Positions 7,228 to 18,004 of a DNA stretch of 64,000 nt are shown here, in pieces. Numbering within the stretch: the first letter of the stretch is position 1; each line of letters starts with the position of its first letter. Source of the DNA: Xanthobacter sp. NM-25. GTDB lineage: Bacteria > Pseudomonadota > Alphaproteobacteria > Rhizobiales > Xanthobacteraceae. The stretch covers positions 1,054,001 to 1,118,000 of the forward strand of contig NZ_JACBFS010000001.1 of NCBI RefSeq assembly GCF_022138605.1, given 5' to 3'. A model generated the notes under the pieces. The model was not told the origin of the DNA and ran no database searches. It was given only the letters and a program-made list of their open reading frames with translations. Made by a program: the position numbers and the translations under genes.

Positions 7228-8937
7228 TCAGTCCGATTCCGCCGGAGCGCGGGCGGGCCAACGGGCCTCCACGCCGCGCTTCACCAGCAGGCCGCAGGCG
7301 CCATAGACCAGCACGCCGCAGCCCACCAGGGCCGCGACCCGTCCCCAGGCCCCGACACCGACGCCGGGCGGGGCCGGCCAGGCCGCCTGCGCAGCGGCCA
7401 CCACAAGCCCCATCACCAGGCTCGCACCGGCGAGGCCCAGCACGGTCGCGACCGCCCGCGGATGCAGGGCCAGGGCACGGTGGCGATGGAGCACGCCGGC
7501 GAACACCGCCATGGACCCAGCGGCTGACACCGTCACCCCCAGCGCCGCGCCCAGCGGGCCGATCAGCGCCACGCCAACGGCGCCGACGCCGAGGCACACC
7601 ACCAGCGACCCCAGCGCGATTCGCTCGGCGCTGCGCACCAGGCCGGAAGTGGCGGCCGTGGCGGAGAGGATGCGCTCCAGCCCCTGGGCGGGCAGTGCCA
7701 CCGCCAGCACCATGAGCAGGGCCGCGGTGCGGCTGGTATCGGCGGCGGTGAACGCGCCGCGCTCGAACAGCACGGCGACGATGGGCTCGGCCAGCACCCC
7801 CAGGCCCACCGCGGCCGGCAGGGCGAAGGCCAGGGCCCCGAGCACCCCGTTGGTGGCGGCGAGGGCGGCCGTCGACGGCCCGGCGTTCGCCCCCTGTTGC
7901 GCGCCCTGTTGCGCCCCTTGTTGCGCCCCTTGTTGCGCCCCCTGTTGCGCCCCTTGCCGCGCCAGCAGCGGCACCAGCACCGCGCCGGCGCTGGCGCCCA
8001 CCAGTCCCAACGGCAGATCCATCAGCCGCTGGGCGTAATTCAGCGACGCGACCGCCCCTTCCACCTGTGAGGCGAGGGCCGCCGCGATGATGATGCGGAA
8101 CTGGCTGAGGCCGGCGAACAGAAGCGCCGGCGAAGCGGCCCGGAGCACCCCCAGGCTGGCGACCCAGGCGGCCCGTCCGGCGCCGATGTCGGCCGCTGGG
8201 GCGGGGACGGGGGCGATGCGCCGCCGCAGCCAGCCCACCGCCGCCCCCAGGGCGCCCGCCAGGTCGTGGCGATCCGGGGCGGCGGCGCAGCCGCGCGCGG
8301 CTCGCAGCATCAGCAGCCACTGGCTGACACCGGCGGCCACCGTGGCCACCGCAATGGCCAGCGCCGCCTGATCGCTGGCGACGAGCCCGCGCAGCAGCAG
8401 CACGAGAATGACCGCCAGAATGGTGAGATTGGCGACCAGGGGCGCCAGCGCCGGCAGCAGCACCCGCTGCACCCCGTTGGCCACCCCGCCATAGATCGCC
8501 GCCCACCCCGCCAGCGGCAGATAGAGCACCGCCACGCGGCCACACAGCACCGCCACGTCGGCGCGGGCGCCATCGGGCGAGAAGCCGGGCGCCAGCAGCC
8601 GGATCAGCTGCGGCATGAACACCGCCCCGAGCAGCGCCAGCACCGCCAGGAGGCCGCCGAGGGCCAGCAGCGTGGCGCTGGCCAGCCGGCGCGCGCCGGC
8701 ATGCCCCACCGCTCCCTCGCCCTCCGCCCGGGCGAGCGCGGGAATCAGCGCCAGATTGAACGCGCCCTCCGCCAGCAGACGGCGGGCCAGCAGCGGCAGG
8801 GACAGGGCCGCCACCAGCGCATCCGCCACCGGGCCGGCGCCGAGAATGGCGGCGGTGGCGGCATCGCGCGCAAAGCCCAGCACCCGCGAGGCGAGGGTGG
8901 CGGCGGAGACGATGGAGGTGCGACCGAGGATGGACAT
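7228..8937 (-). CDS. murJ: Lipid II flippase MurJ (MviN family)
   Basis: 569 residues of a multi-span MATE/MVF-type membrane protein, beginning MSILGRTSIVSAATLASRVLGFARDAA in three short family-typical stretches (the serine-rich start, the ASRVLGFARD helix, then the small-residue helix). MurJ moves lipid II across the inner membrane for peptidoglycan synthesis. The start at 8937 is supported by GAGAGG upstream. The protein is about 50 residues longer than usual, partly because of a GAQQ tetrapeptide repeat near the middle (DNA 7892-7963) that lies between predicted membrane segments. Confidence 0.95.
   Translation of the reverse strand: MSILGRTSIVSAATLASRVLGFARDAATAAILGAGPVADALVAALSLPLLARRLLAEGAFNLALIPALARAEGEGAVGHAGARRLASATLLALGGLLAVLALLGAVFMPQLIRLLAPGFSPDGARADVAVLCGRVAVLYLPLAGWAAIYGGVANGVQRVLLPALAPLVANLTILAVILVLLLRGLVASDQAALAIAVATVAAGVSQWLLMLRAARGCAAAPDRHDLAGALGAAVGWLRRRIAPVPAPAADIGAGRAAWVASLGVLRAASPALLFAGLSQFRIIIAAALASQVEGAVASLNYAQRLMDLPLGLVGASAGAVLVPLLARQGAQQGAQQGAQQGAQQGAQQGANAGPSTAALAATNGVLGALAFALPAAVGLGVLAEPIVAVLFERGAFTAADTSRTAALLMVLAVALPAQGLERILSATAATSGLVRSAERIALGSLVVCLGVGAVGVALIGPLGAALGVTVSAAGSMAVFAGVLHRHRALALHPRAVATVLGLAGASLVMGLVVAAAQAAWPAPPGVGVGAWGRVAALVGCGVLVYGACGLLVKRGVEARWPARAPAESD
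7892..7963. repeat. 12-bp in-frame tandem repeat inside murJ
   Basis: Six head-to-tail copies of a 12-bp unit close to CCCTGTTGCGCC, the last one degenerate. On the coding strand this gives five GAQQ repeats. Because the unit is a multiple of three, copy-number change would lengthen or shorten a loop without breaking the frame. Confidence 0.95.
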
Positions 8938-9151
8938 GGCGGGCCTCTCGCGCCGGCCGCGGCCCACCCGACCCCTGCCATCGACAGGTGGACCGGGCCC
9001 CGCAACCGACACCTTGGCAAGCGAACCGCAGCCCGCCGCGCCTGCTCTATGGCCCGCCGCCGCCCCGGTGTCGATGCTTCCGGCGGGAGGGCCCTGTATC
9101 GACGGCCCGGCGCGCTATGGTGCTGCGGCCGATGGCGGTGGCTCGATAGTT

Positions 9152-9215
9152 CAGGTGCCGTTGGCCAGGTGCCGTTGGCCAAAGTGTCTATGGCCCAGGT
9201 GTCTATGGCACAGGC
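9152..9215. repeat. Short tandem repeats in the murJ-ftsH gap
   Basis: CAGGTGCCGTTGGC occurs twice in perfect tandem (9152-9165 and 9166-9179), followed by two related units containing GTGTCTATGGC. The gap 8938-9695 otherwise holds a palindromic element at 9415-9455 and no supported gene. Confidence 0.85.
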
Positions 9216-9414
9216 GCCGACCATGCGGTCGCCGAGAATCCCAATGTGGTCGCCGCGACCGTCGATGGTTCAGCAGATGGCGGCAGGTCGGGCGAGGGCG
9301 CACCCCGGACCGAGCCAGCCGGTGCGACGAGCAGCAGGCCGCTGCCCCTGCGATGTCTCATCCGGGTTCGACACACGTGATGCGGCCCCGGCCCACGCAA
9401 CCCGCCTCTCGCCG

Positions 9415-9455
9415 CTCCCCCTCTCCCGCGTGCGGGGGAGGGCTGGGGTGGGGGC
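9415..9455. repeat. Palindromic REP-like element, copy 1
   Basis: The core CCCTCTCCCGC-GT-GCGGGGGAGGG is an almost perfect palindrome followed by a G-rich tail (GCTGGGGTGGGGG). Nearly the same sequence, including the tail, recurs at 42186-42222 inside hemW, and an inverted copy lies at 42301-42340. A degenerate fourth copy is possible near 9547-9572. Such short palindromic units dispersed in the genome are common in alphaproteobacteria. Confidence 0.8.
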
Positions 9456-9695
9456 AGAACGCCGGGACCATGGCGCCGCCCGTGCCGAAAGGCAGCGTCG
9501 CCACGCCCCAAAAGCGCGACCGCTCACGCCCCCGCCCAACGGAAACGCCCCTCCCCCACACGCGGAAAGGGACCAGGCCTCGGCGATCGGCCATACTGAA
9601 AGTCGATCGCATCGAGCACATGCCGATCTTCGCCAAAGCCTGCCGCGCGCGGCTCGGCGCGCCCCCGGCGTCACGGCCGACGCAGCCTCCAAACG

Positions 9696-9724
9696 AAAAA
9701 CGCGCACCCAAGGGGCGCGCGTTT
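9696..9724 (-). terminator. Rho-independent terminator of ftsH
   Basis: On the minus strand AAACGCGC pairs with GCGCGTTT (8 bp), with a small G/C pairing inside the loop, and the stem runs into five U (A-run 9696-9700 on the plus strand). It lies about 60 bp past the ftsH stop. Confidence 0.87.
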
Positions 9725-9784
9725 GACGGTGTGCGATGGGGGGCAAACCACCCGGCACCTCAGGCGCCGGGCAAGGTCGGCCAC

Positions 9785-11707
<1,923 letters not shown>

Positions 11708-11818
11708 TGAACCCTCGTGGGGACAGCCGAAAGCGCGGCTTTAAGCGGCCTTGCCCCTAGGGAAGAGAGATCCCACGAGGACGCGCGCCGGCGACACCTC
11801 CCGTACCGTCTGATGCTA

Positions 11819-11847
11819 ATTTAGGTGCGCACTCTGGCATTGCCAAG
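11819..11847 (-). promoter_or_regulatory. Candidate promoter of ftsH
   Basis: On the minus strand CTTGGC is followed after 17 bases by CTAAAT. This fits the alphaproteobacterial housekeeping pattern CTTGAC-N17-CTATAT, and the CTTGG and CCTAAAT parts also resemble RpoH-type promoters. The predicted leader is about 105 bases. Confidence 0.5.
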
Positions 11848-11895
11848 GCAAACGGGCGCGATTGGCCGGCAAATCGCCGGGAAATCGCGCCGCCC

Positions 11896-12912
11896 TTAAC
11901 GGCGCTGCCGCCGCGGCGGTGCCGCGGTGACGGTCACGCGATCCGGACCGAGGGTCACCACCGCCCCCGCCAGGGTGCGGCGGAAGCGCGGCCCGCTGCC
12001 GGCGCTCATGCGCGCCCGCAGCGCGTCATGGAGCTGCTCGAGCTTGCCCAACTCCACCGGCCCCTCGGTGCCGATCCGCGCCAGCACCCGCCCCAGCAGG
12101 CGCAGGGCCACCTCCTCCGGCAGCGACGCCAGGGCAGCCGCGTTGAGCGCGATGGCCTCGCCCTGGGGCGTGCAAAGGGGTGCCGCGGCGTCGGTGGCGG
12201 CCTCCAGAGCAGCATCGGCGCGCGCCACCCGCGCCGCCAGTTGCGCCAGCCGGCGGGCATCGAGCCCCTCCTCCGCGAGGCGCGGTGCCAGCTGACGCAG
12301 GCGCGCGCGGGCGAACCGTGGATTGGTATTGGCGGGATCGCGCACGAACGGCACCCCGGCGGCCTCCAAGGTGGCCACAAGACGCGCCTTCGGCACATCG
12401 AGAAGCGGCCGCAGCAGGGTGAGCCCCCCGCGTGCGACCCGCGGCCGCATGGCGGCAAGGCCGGTGAGGCCGGACCCCCGCCCCAGCCGGAACAGCACGG
12501 TTTCGGCCTGGTCGTCACGGGTATGGGCCAGCGCCACGGCGGACGCGGCGAAGGCGGCGGCGGCCTCCCCCAGCAGTCCATAGCGGGCGTCCCGGGCCGC
12601 CGCCTGCAGCCCCTGGCGCGGCTTTTCCCCAGTCCAGACCAGAATGCGGTGGGCGATGCCGAGGCGCGCGCACAGCGCTCCGACCCCCTGGGCCTCGGCG
12701 GCGGAATCCGGGCGCAAGGCGTGGTCGACGGTGACGGCGATCAGCTCCGGCCCGTCCCCACGGCCGGCGCGCCATCGGGCGGCGAGCCACAGCAGGGCGG
12801 TGGAATCGGGGCCACCGGAAACGGCGATCACAAGGCGGGGAAAATCGAGAAAACCGGCGAACAGCCGCGCGGCCGCGGCCGCATCGAGAGGCGCGGCGTC
12901 AGCAGCCGACAC
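11896..12912 (-). CDS. tilS: tRNA(Ile)-lysidine synthase
   Basis: About 338 residues from a GTG at 12912 that overlaps the end of cpoB by 14 bases. The PP-loop ATPase motif SGGPDS lies near residue 34 in VIAVSGGPDSTALLW, and the N-terminal synthetase domain is complete. TilS converts cytidine 34 of tRNA-Ile(CAU) to lysidine so that it reads AUA. The overlap suggests translational coupling to cpoB. The exact start is inferred: no ATG lies in frame before the PP-loop and the ribosome-binding site is weak. Confidence 0.93.
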   Translation of the reverse strand: MSAADAAPLDAAAAARLFAGFLDFPRLVIAVSGGPDSTALLWLAARWRAGRGDGPELIAVTVDHALRPDSAAEAQGVGALCARLGIAHRILVWTGEKPRQGLQAAARDARYGLLGEAAAAFAASAVALAHTRDDQAETVLFRLGRGSGLTGLAAMRPRVARGGLTLLRPLLDVPKARLVATLEAAGVPFVRDPANTNPRFARARLRQLAPRLAEEGLDARRLAQLAARVARADAALEAATDAAAPLCTPQGEAIALNAAALASLPEEVALRLLGRVLARIGTEGPVELGKLEQLHDALRARMSAGSGPRFRRTLAGAVVTLGPDRVTVTAAPPRRQRR

Positions 12913-13822
12913 GCTTCTGCTCGCGCTCCACCGCCTGGCGGATGGCGGAGGCAGCCCGGGGATATTTGCGATCCACCTCCAGGAAGGTGGCGCAGGCGGT
13001 CTCCTTCTCCCCCAGCCCGGCCAGCGACTGGCCGAGCCGCAGCAGCGCCTCCGGCGCCCGGGTGGAGTTGGGATACTTGGTGGAGACCTCCAGGAACTGG
13101 GCCGCCGCATCCCCGTAATTGTGACGCAGGAACAGGCTCTCCCCCAGCATGAAGGTGGCGTCGGGAATCAGGCGGTCCCCCGGGTTGGCCTGGATGATCT
13201 GGCGGAACGTCTGTTCGGCGGTGGTGAAATCCTGGCGCTGAATCTGCGCCTGGCCGGCGTCATAAAGCTCGCGCGCACTGCCCGAGGGCGGCAGCGCCGC
13301 CACCTGGGTGCCGCCGACATTGGGATGGGTAAGGCCGGCGGAGGCACTGGCCGGCGAGCCGAGCGGCTGCGGCACGCCCGGCGCAGTGGGATCACCCAGA
13401 GGATCGAACGCATCGGACCGCCGGCCAGGGCTGGCCGGCGCCGGTGCCACCCGCGGCGCCGCGGTGGGCACGGCGGGTGGCGCCGCGCCGGGGCGGCCAC
13501 CGCCCTCCTCCGACAGGCGCTTCACCTGCGCCTCGAGCTGCTGATTGCGATATTGCAGCTCCTCCACCTGCCCGGTGAGCTGGCGCAGGGCGTTCTCCAT
13601 GCGATCCAGCCGCATGGCGGCCTCAGCCGCAGCGTTGGTCTCGCTCTGGGCCGGCGCGCCCGGCGGCTTGAACAGATTGCCGAACAGGTTGTTGTCCTGG
13701 GCCGCCGCCGGCTGCCCGGCGAGAGGGCCCACCAAGGGGCTTGCGGCCAGCAGCGCCGCCGTCAGCATGAGACGGGTGAGGGAAGAGCTGGTCTTCGGAC
13801 GCGAGGACAGAGACGACAACAT
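12899..13822 (-). CDS. cpoB: Cell division coordinator CpoB (YbgF), Tol-Pal associated
   Basis: About 307 residues. From ATG at 13822 the protein starts with a signal peptide (LMLTAALLAASPLVGPLAG, cleavage near QPAAAQ), then a coiled coil (heptads around ALRQLTGQVEELQYRNQQLE), a low-complexity proline/alanine linker, and C-terminal TPR repeats starting near ARELYDAGQAQIQ. CpoB links peptidoglycan synthesis with Tol-driven outer membrane constriction. A start 39 bases upstream is also in frame, but the signal peptide favours 13822. It closes the tol-pal set and overlaps tilS. Confidence 0.93.
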   Translation of the reverse strand: MLSSLSSRPKTSSSLTRLMLTAALLAASPLVGPLAGQPAAAQDNNLFGNLFKPPGAPAQSETNAAAEAAMRLDRMENALRQLTGQVEELQYRNQQLEAQVKRLSEEGGGRPGAAPPAVPTAAPRVAPAPASPGRRSDAFDPLGDPTAPGVPQPLGSPASASAGLTHPNVGGTQVAALPPSGSARELYDAGQAQIQRQDFTTAEQTFRQIIQANPGDRLIPDATFMLGESLFLRHNYGDAAAQFLEVSTKYPNSTRAPEALLRLGQSLAGLGEKETACATFLEVDRKYPRAASAIRQAVEREQKRVGC

Positions 13823-14196
13823 GGGGCTCGCATGGGGCTGGAGCGGCTTGGGCCCGCCCATCGACGGGCGCGCGAAGGCGCAGGCACATGACGGTATAAG
13901 ACACATCCGGGATCAGGCGAACCACCACACGCGGTCGGAGTGATGCGCAAGGACTCTCGGCCCCACCCCGGCGCGCCTGCGCCCCAGGATGCATCCCACA
14001 GGACGGATCCCACAGGATCAGCGGGAGGATAGCTGTCGGATCACGTCCAAAGTGTGACCCGCGGCCGGCAGCGGCCACAGGGGCCGGCAGGGCCGGCCGG
14101 CCCGGCGGACGCCACCGCAGACGCCATGGCCGGCGCCCCTGCGGACGCCGGCCATGATGAAAATCCGGTCGGAAGATCCGGTCCGCGCGGGTGCGG
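13823..14196. other. Gap between pal and cpoB
   Basis: 374 bp without a supported gene. It contains ATCCCACAGGA twice within 25 bp near 13990-14015 and GC-rich sequence rich in GGCCGG. cpoB is therefore probably transcribed from its own promoter here or by read-through from pal; no clear promoter was seen. Confidence 0.45.
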
Positions 14197-14694
14197 TCAG
14201 GAGGCGCGGCCGGTGTTCAGCACGGTCACCGCGCGCCGGTTCTGAGACCAGCAGGAGATGTCGTTGCAGATGGCCACCGGGCGCTCCTTGCCATAGGAAA
14301 TGGTGCGCATGCGGGCCGGGTCGATACCACGGGAGGTCAGGTAGTCCCGCACCGCCTGAGCGCGGCGGGCGCCGAGGGCGATGTTGTACTCGCGGGTGCC
14401 GCGCTCGTCGGCATGGCCTTCGATGGTGAAGGTGTAGCGATTCCACTGCTGCAGCCACTGGGCCTGACGGTCGAGGGTGGCGCGCGCCTGGGGGGTGAGG
14501 TCGGTCTGATCGCTCTCGAAGAACACGCGATCACCCACCGCCACCACGAATTCCTGCGGCGAGCCGGGAGGGCCGCCCGCGCCACCATAGCCAGCGGCGT
14601 TCTGGTTGGGGTTGTTGGCGCACGCGGCCAGAGCGAGCGCGAAGCCAAACAGCGCCACGAACCGGAAACCGCGAACAATCTCAAGCAAACGCAT
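14197..14694 (-). CDS. pal: Peptidoglycan-associated lipoprotein Pal
   Basis: 165 residues. The N-terminal signal ends in the lipobox LAAC, so the mature protein begins at a lipidated cysteine. The C-terminal two thirds is an OmpA-like peptidoglycan-binding domain with the typical stretches IEGHADERGTREYNIALG and ISYGKERP. Pal anchors the outer membrane to peptidoglycan and binds TolB. It lies downstream of tolB in the same direction after a 377-bp gap, longer than usual for this pair. Confidence 0.97.
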   Translation of the reverse strand: MRLLEIVRGFRFVALFGFALALAACANNPNQNAAGYGGAGGPPGSPQEFVVAVGDRVFFESDQTDLTPQARATLDRQAQWLQQWNRYTFTIEGHADERGTREYNIALGARRAQAVRDYLTSRGIDPARMRTISYGKERPVAICNDISCWSQNRRAVTVLNTGRAS

Positions 14695-15071
14695 CCCGGT
14701 AACTCCCTATCTCAACGCGGACCGGATGCTGCGATCTAGCCAGCCACCGGTTAAGCGAAGGTTCTTCAAACAGGAGCCTTCGAGCCCGCAGGATCAATCC
14801 AGATGAATACCGGGCGTCATGGTTTCCAAGCGGTTGCCGCCCCAGGTGGCACGCAGCAAAAACCAAGCCCCCGAACGGGTCGGGCGCGCGCTCCACTGCG
14901 ACTCGGAAAAGGCGAGGACCCTCGGCCATGCCGCCCCGTCCTCAATGGGTTCTTCACTGATGCCGCGCCGTGGCGGCATCATGGCAAGGTTGTGCTGGTG
15001 GCGCGGCGAAGCCCTCCAGCGCCCTTGCGCGCTCCAACCTGTTGCCCATAAGCAACAGGCATCCCCGGGGA
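14695..15071. other. Gap between tolB and pal with a hairpin
   Basis: 377 bp with no gene. Near the tolB stop an 8-bp stem (15038-15045 with 15052-15059, CCTGTTGC/GCAACAGG, 6-base loop) may be a weak terminator or processing site, although no U-run follows. Nothing else was recognised. Confidence 0.45.
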
Positions 15072-16409
15072 TCAGGAGCGCAGCGGCGACCAGGCCGGGT
15101 CCGAGGCATAGCTCGGGGTCGGCACCCGCTGCTCGTTATAGCCGGTGACATCCACCGTATAGAGCGAGGGGCCCGAGGCACCGCCGGGATCGCGGAAGAA
15201 CATGATGACCCGGCCGTTGGGGCAGAAGGTGGGGCCCTCGTTGTGGTAACCCTCAGTGAGCACACGCTCGCCGGAGCCGTCGGGCTTCATCACGCCGATG
15301 GCGAAACGCCCTTCGGCCTGGCGGGTATAGGCGATCCAGTCGCCGCGCGGCGACCACACGGGGGTGGAATAACGCGCCGTGCCGAACGAGATGCGGTGCT
15401 GGCTGGAGCCATCCGCATTCATCACATAGATCTGCGAGGAACCGCCGCGATCGCTCTCGAAACAGATCTGCCGGCCATCGGGCGAATAACACGGCGCGGT
15501 GTCGATGGCCGGCGTGTCGGTGAGGCGGGTGGTGGCCTTCGAGCGCAGGTCCATGACGAAAATGTTGGAGTTGCCGCCCTGCTGCAGGCTCATGATGACC
15601 CGCTGGCCATCGGGCGCGAATCGGGGCGCGAAGCTCATGCCCGGGAAATTGCCCACCATCTCCCGCTGGCCGGTCTCGATATTGAGCAGATACACCCGGG
15701 GCTCGCCCTGGGCGTAGGACATGTAGGTGATTTCCTGGCTGGTGGGCGAGAAGCGCGGCGTGAGCACCAGCGCATCACCACGGGTGAGATAGCTCACGTT
15801 GGCGCCGTCCCAGTCCATGATGGCAAGGCGCTTCACCCGCCGCTCCTTGGGGCCGCTCTCGTCCACGAAGACGATGCGGGTATCGAAATAGCCCCGCTCT
15901 CCGGTGAGCTTTTCATAGATCACGTCGGCGATGATATGGGCGATGCGCCGCCAGTTCTCCGCCTGGGCCACGAACTGCTGGCCCGCCAGCTGCTGGCCGG
16001 CCACCACATCCCACAGGCGGAACATCACCTGCAGCCGGCCATCGGCCTGGCGGGTGATGCGGCCGGTGACCAGGGCCTGGGCGTTGATGACGCGCCAGTC
16101 CTGAAACCGCGGCGTGTCGGGATTGGTGATCTGCTCCACGAACGCCTTCGGATCGATGGGCGCGAACAGGCCGCAGCGCTTGAGATCGGCGGCGATCACC
16201 CCGGAGATGGCGCGCCCCTGCTCGGTCTCGCCGAGCAGGTCGGTCACCGCGATCGGAATCGGCTGGGGTGTGCCCCCGGAAATTTCAAGCTTCGTGGCGG
16301 CCTGCGCCGGCAGGCCGCGCAGCGCGGCGCCGGCTGCGAGAAGACCACCGGCACCGACGACGAAGCGGCGGCGACTCAGCGCGGATCCGAAGCGGTCGAA
16401 GGGGGGCAT
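15072..16409 (-). CDS. tolB: Tol-Pal system translocation protein TolB, Tat-type signal peptide
   Basis: About 445 residues from ATG at 16409. The N-terminus carries SRRRFVVGAGG followed by a hydrophobic stretch and AQAA, a twin-arginine-type export signal. The mature protein has the N-terminal TolB domain and a C-terminal beta-propeller with repeated motifs such as FSPTSQEITY, FAPDGQRVIM, YSPDGRQICFESDRGGSSQIY and WSPRGDWIAYTR. TolB is periplasmic and binds Pal and TolA during constriction. It lies 137 bases downstream of tolA. Confidence 0.96.
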   Translation of the reverse strand: MPPFDRFGSALSRRRFVVGAGGLLAAGAALRGLPAQAATKLEISGGTPQPIPIAVTDLLGETEQGRAISGVIAADLKRCGLFAPIDPKAFVEQITNPDTPRFQDWRVINAQALVTGRITRQADGRLQVMFRLWDVVAGQQLAGQQFVAQAENWRRIAHIIADVIYEKLTGERGYFDTRIVFVDESGPKERRVKRLAIMDWDGANVSYLTRGDALVLTPRFSPTSQEITYMSYAQGEPRVYLLNIETGQREMVGNFPGMSFAPRFAPDGQRVIMSLQQGGNSNIFVMDLRSKATTRLTDTPAIDTAPCYSPDGRQICFESDRGGSSQIYVMNADGSSQHRISFGTARYSTPVWSPRGDWIAYTRQAEGRFAIGVMKPDGSGERVLTEGYHNEGPTFCPNGRVIMFFRDPGGASGPSLYTVDVTGYNEQRVPTPSYASDPAWSPLRS

Positions 16410-16546
16410 CACGGGTCGGGGCCTCTGGGGTTCGGCCGCTCCGCTGCGATGGAACCCGCGCGGCGGCCTTCAAGGGATAAGTGGATTTAACGGGCGATGC
16501 GGAACCGCATCATAACAAAACGCTTAGGCTGAATCGGGCGAGGGTA

Positions 16547-17533
16547 CTACCGCTCGAACTCCTGCGGCCGGAAGGTCAGATCCATGCTCTTCCATTGGGC
16601 ATAGGTCTCCTTGCGGAACATGGTGAAGGGCTGGCAGCGCGTGAGCGCGGCAACGGCGGTGCGGCCCACGGCGGGTCCATAGGTGGAGGCGCTGCCCCCC
16701 AGCACCACCGGCTCGGCCCGCAGCATGCCATCCGGCTTGAGATCCACGCGGATATCCACGTACACCTTCTCGTCGGCCGGAATGCCCATGACATTCCAGC
16801 ACTGGCGCACCCGGGCGCGGAAGGCGTCGATCTCGCTCATGCTCAAGGTCGCGGCCTGGCCCGAGGGCGCGCCCAGGGAGGAGGTGTTGGAGACCTGGCT
16901 GGCGCTCGCCACCTGGCGGGTCGGGGTGCGCTTGTCCAGGAGTTCCTTGATCTGATCCGTATTGAAGTCGCGCGCGGGGGTCTGCTGCGCCTCCACGGGG
17001 CGCGGCGGGGGCGGCGCCGGCTTCTTGGGCGGCAGCGGCGCCGGGGCCACCTTGGCCTCTTCCTTCGGCGGCTCGTCCTTCGGCTTCTCTTCCTTCTTGG
17101 GCTCGCTCTTCAGCGCGTCCTCGACCTTGGGCTCCACCTTGGGGGGGGCCTCGGCGGGCTTGGGCGGGGTCGCCGGCTTGGGCGGCGCCTCGGCAGCCTT
17201 CTGCGGCGCCGGGGGCTCCGCCACCTTCGGGGCGGGCGCCGGAGCCGGGGGCGGCGGCTGGGTCGCCTCCACCGGCGCATCCTTGCTCACCTTCAGCTTG
17301 GCATCCGCCACCGGGGTCGGCTCGCCCACCTGCTCGGCCACCTGTACCTGCTTCTCCATCTTGGGCGCGGTCTTCGAGCCCTTGGTGAGCTTGGTGAGGT
17401 CGGTGGCGGAAATCACGTCCACGGGCATGGATTCCGGCATGGGCTCAAACGGCTGCGCCCCGGTGAAGGACACCAGGGCCAGAACGAGGATGCTCGCGTG
17501 AGCGATCGTCGATGCCGTGAAGCCGACCTGCAT
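16547..17533 (-). CDS. tolA: TolA, energy-transducing periplasmic-spanning protein
   Basis: 328 residues. There is one N-terminal membrane span (ASTIAHASILVLALVSF), then a long proline/lysine/alanine/glutamate-rich central domain with KPA, PPK and KEE repeats that spans the periplasm, then a globular C-terminal TonB/TolA-type domain (about residues 235-328). TolA works with TolQ and TolR to couple the proton gradient to the outer membrane. It starts eight bases past the tolR stop. Confidence 0.95.
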   Translation of the reverse strand: MQVGFTASTIAHASILVLALVSFTGAQPFEPMPESMPVDVISATDLTKLTKGSKTAPKMEKQVQVAEQVGEPTPVADAKLKVSKDAPVEATQPPPPAPAPAPKVAEPPAPQKAAEAPPKPATPPKPAEAPPKVEPKVEDALKSEPKKEEKPKDEPPKEEAKVAPAPLPPKKPAPPPPRPVEAQQTPARDFNTDQIKELLDKRTPTRQVASASQVSNTSSLGAPSGQAATLSMSEIDAFRARVRQCWNVMGIPADEKVYVDIRVDLKPDGMLRAEPVVLGGSASTYGPAVGRTAVAALTRCQPFTMFRKETYAQWKSMDLTFRPQEFER

Positions 17534-17541
17534 GGCCGTCT

Positions 17542-18000
17542 TTAGCTCCCCTGTTCCACTTCGGTGACCAGCGCCACCTTCTTGAAGCCGGCGCCGGAGA
17601 GGCGGCCCATCACCCGCATCACCGTGCCGTAATCCACCTTCTTGTCGCCGCGCACGAAGATCCGCTCCTCCATGCCGCCGCGCGCCTGGGTCACCGCCTG
17701 CAATTTGGCGACCAGGTCCTCGTATTTGATCTCGCTGTCACCCAGGAAGATCTGGCCCTTGTCGTTCACCGAGACGATGAGCGGCTCCTTGTTGTCCTGG
17801 TTGACCGCGCTCGCCTGGCTCTGCGGCAGGTCCACCGGCACGCCCACGGTGAGCATCGGCGCCGCCACCATGAAGATGATGAGCAGCACCAGCATGACGT
17901 CCACCATGGGGGTCACGTTGATCTCCGCCATCACCGGGGCGCGGCGGCCGCGCGCGCGGCGGCTCTGCCACCCGGAAGCCCCTGCTCCTCCCATGCCCAT
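17542..18000 (-). CDS. tolR: TolR, ExbD-family protein
   Basis: About 152 residues from ATG at 18000, four bases after the tolQ stop. The family motif INVTPMVDVMLVLLIIFMV gives the membrane span with the critical aspartate, followed by the periplasmic domain (VDLPQSQA onward). TolR binds peptidoglycan and forms the proton-driven motor with TolQ. A second in-frame ATG lies two codons later; an upstream extension would overlap tolQ and is not needed. Confidence 0.97.
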   Translation of the reverse strand: MGMGGAGASGWQSRRARGRRAPVMAEINVTPMVDVMLVLLIIFMVAAPMLTVGVPVDLPQSQASAVNQDNKEPLIVSVNDKGQIFLGDSEIKYEDLVAKLQAVTQARGGMEERIFVRGDKKVDYGTVMRVMGRLSGAGFKKVALVTEVEQGS

Positions 18001-18004
18001 GGCG

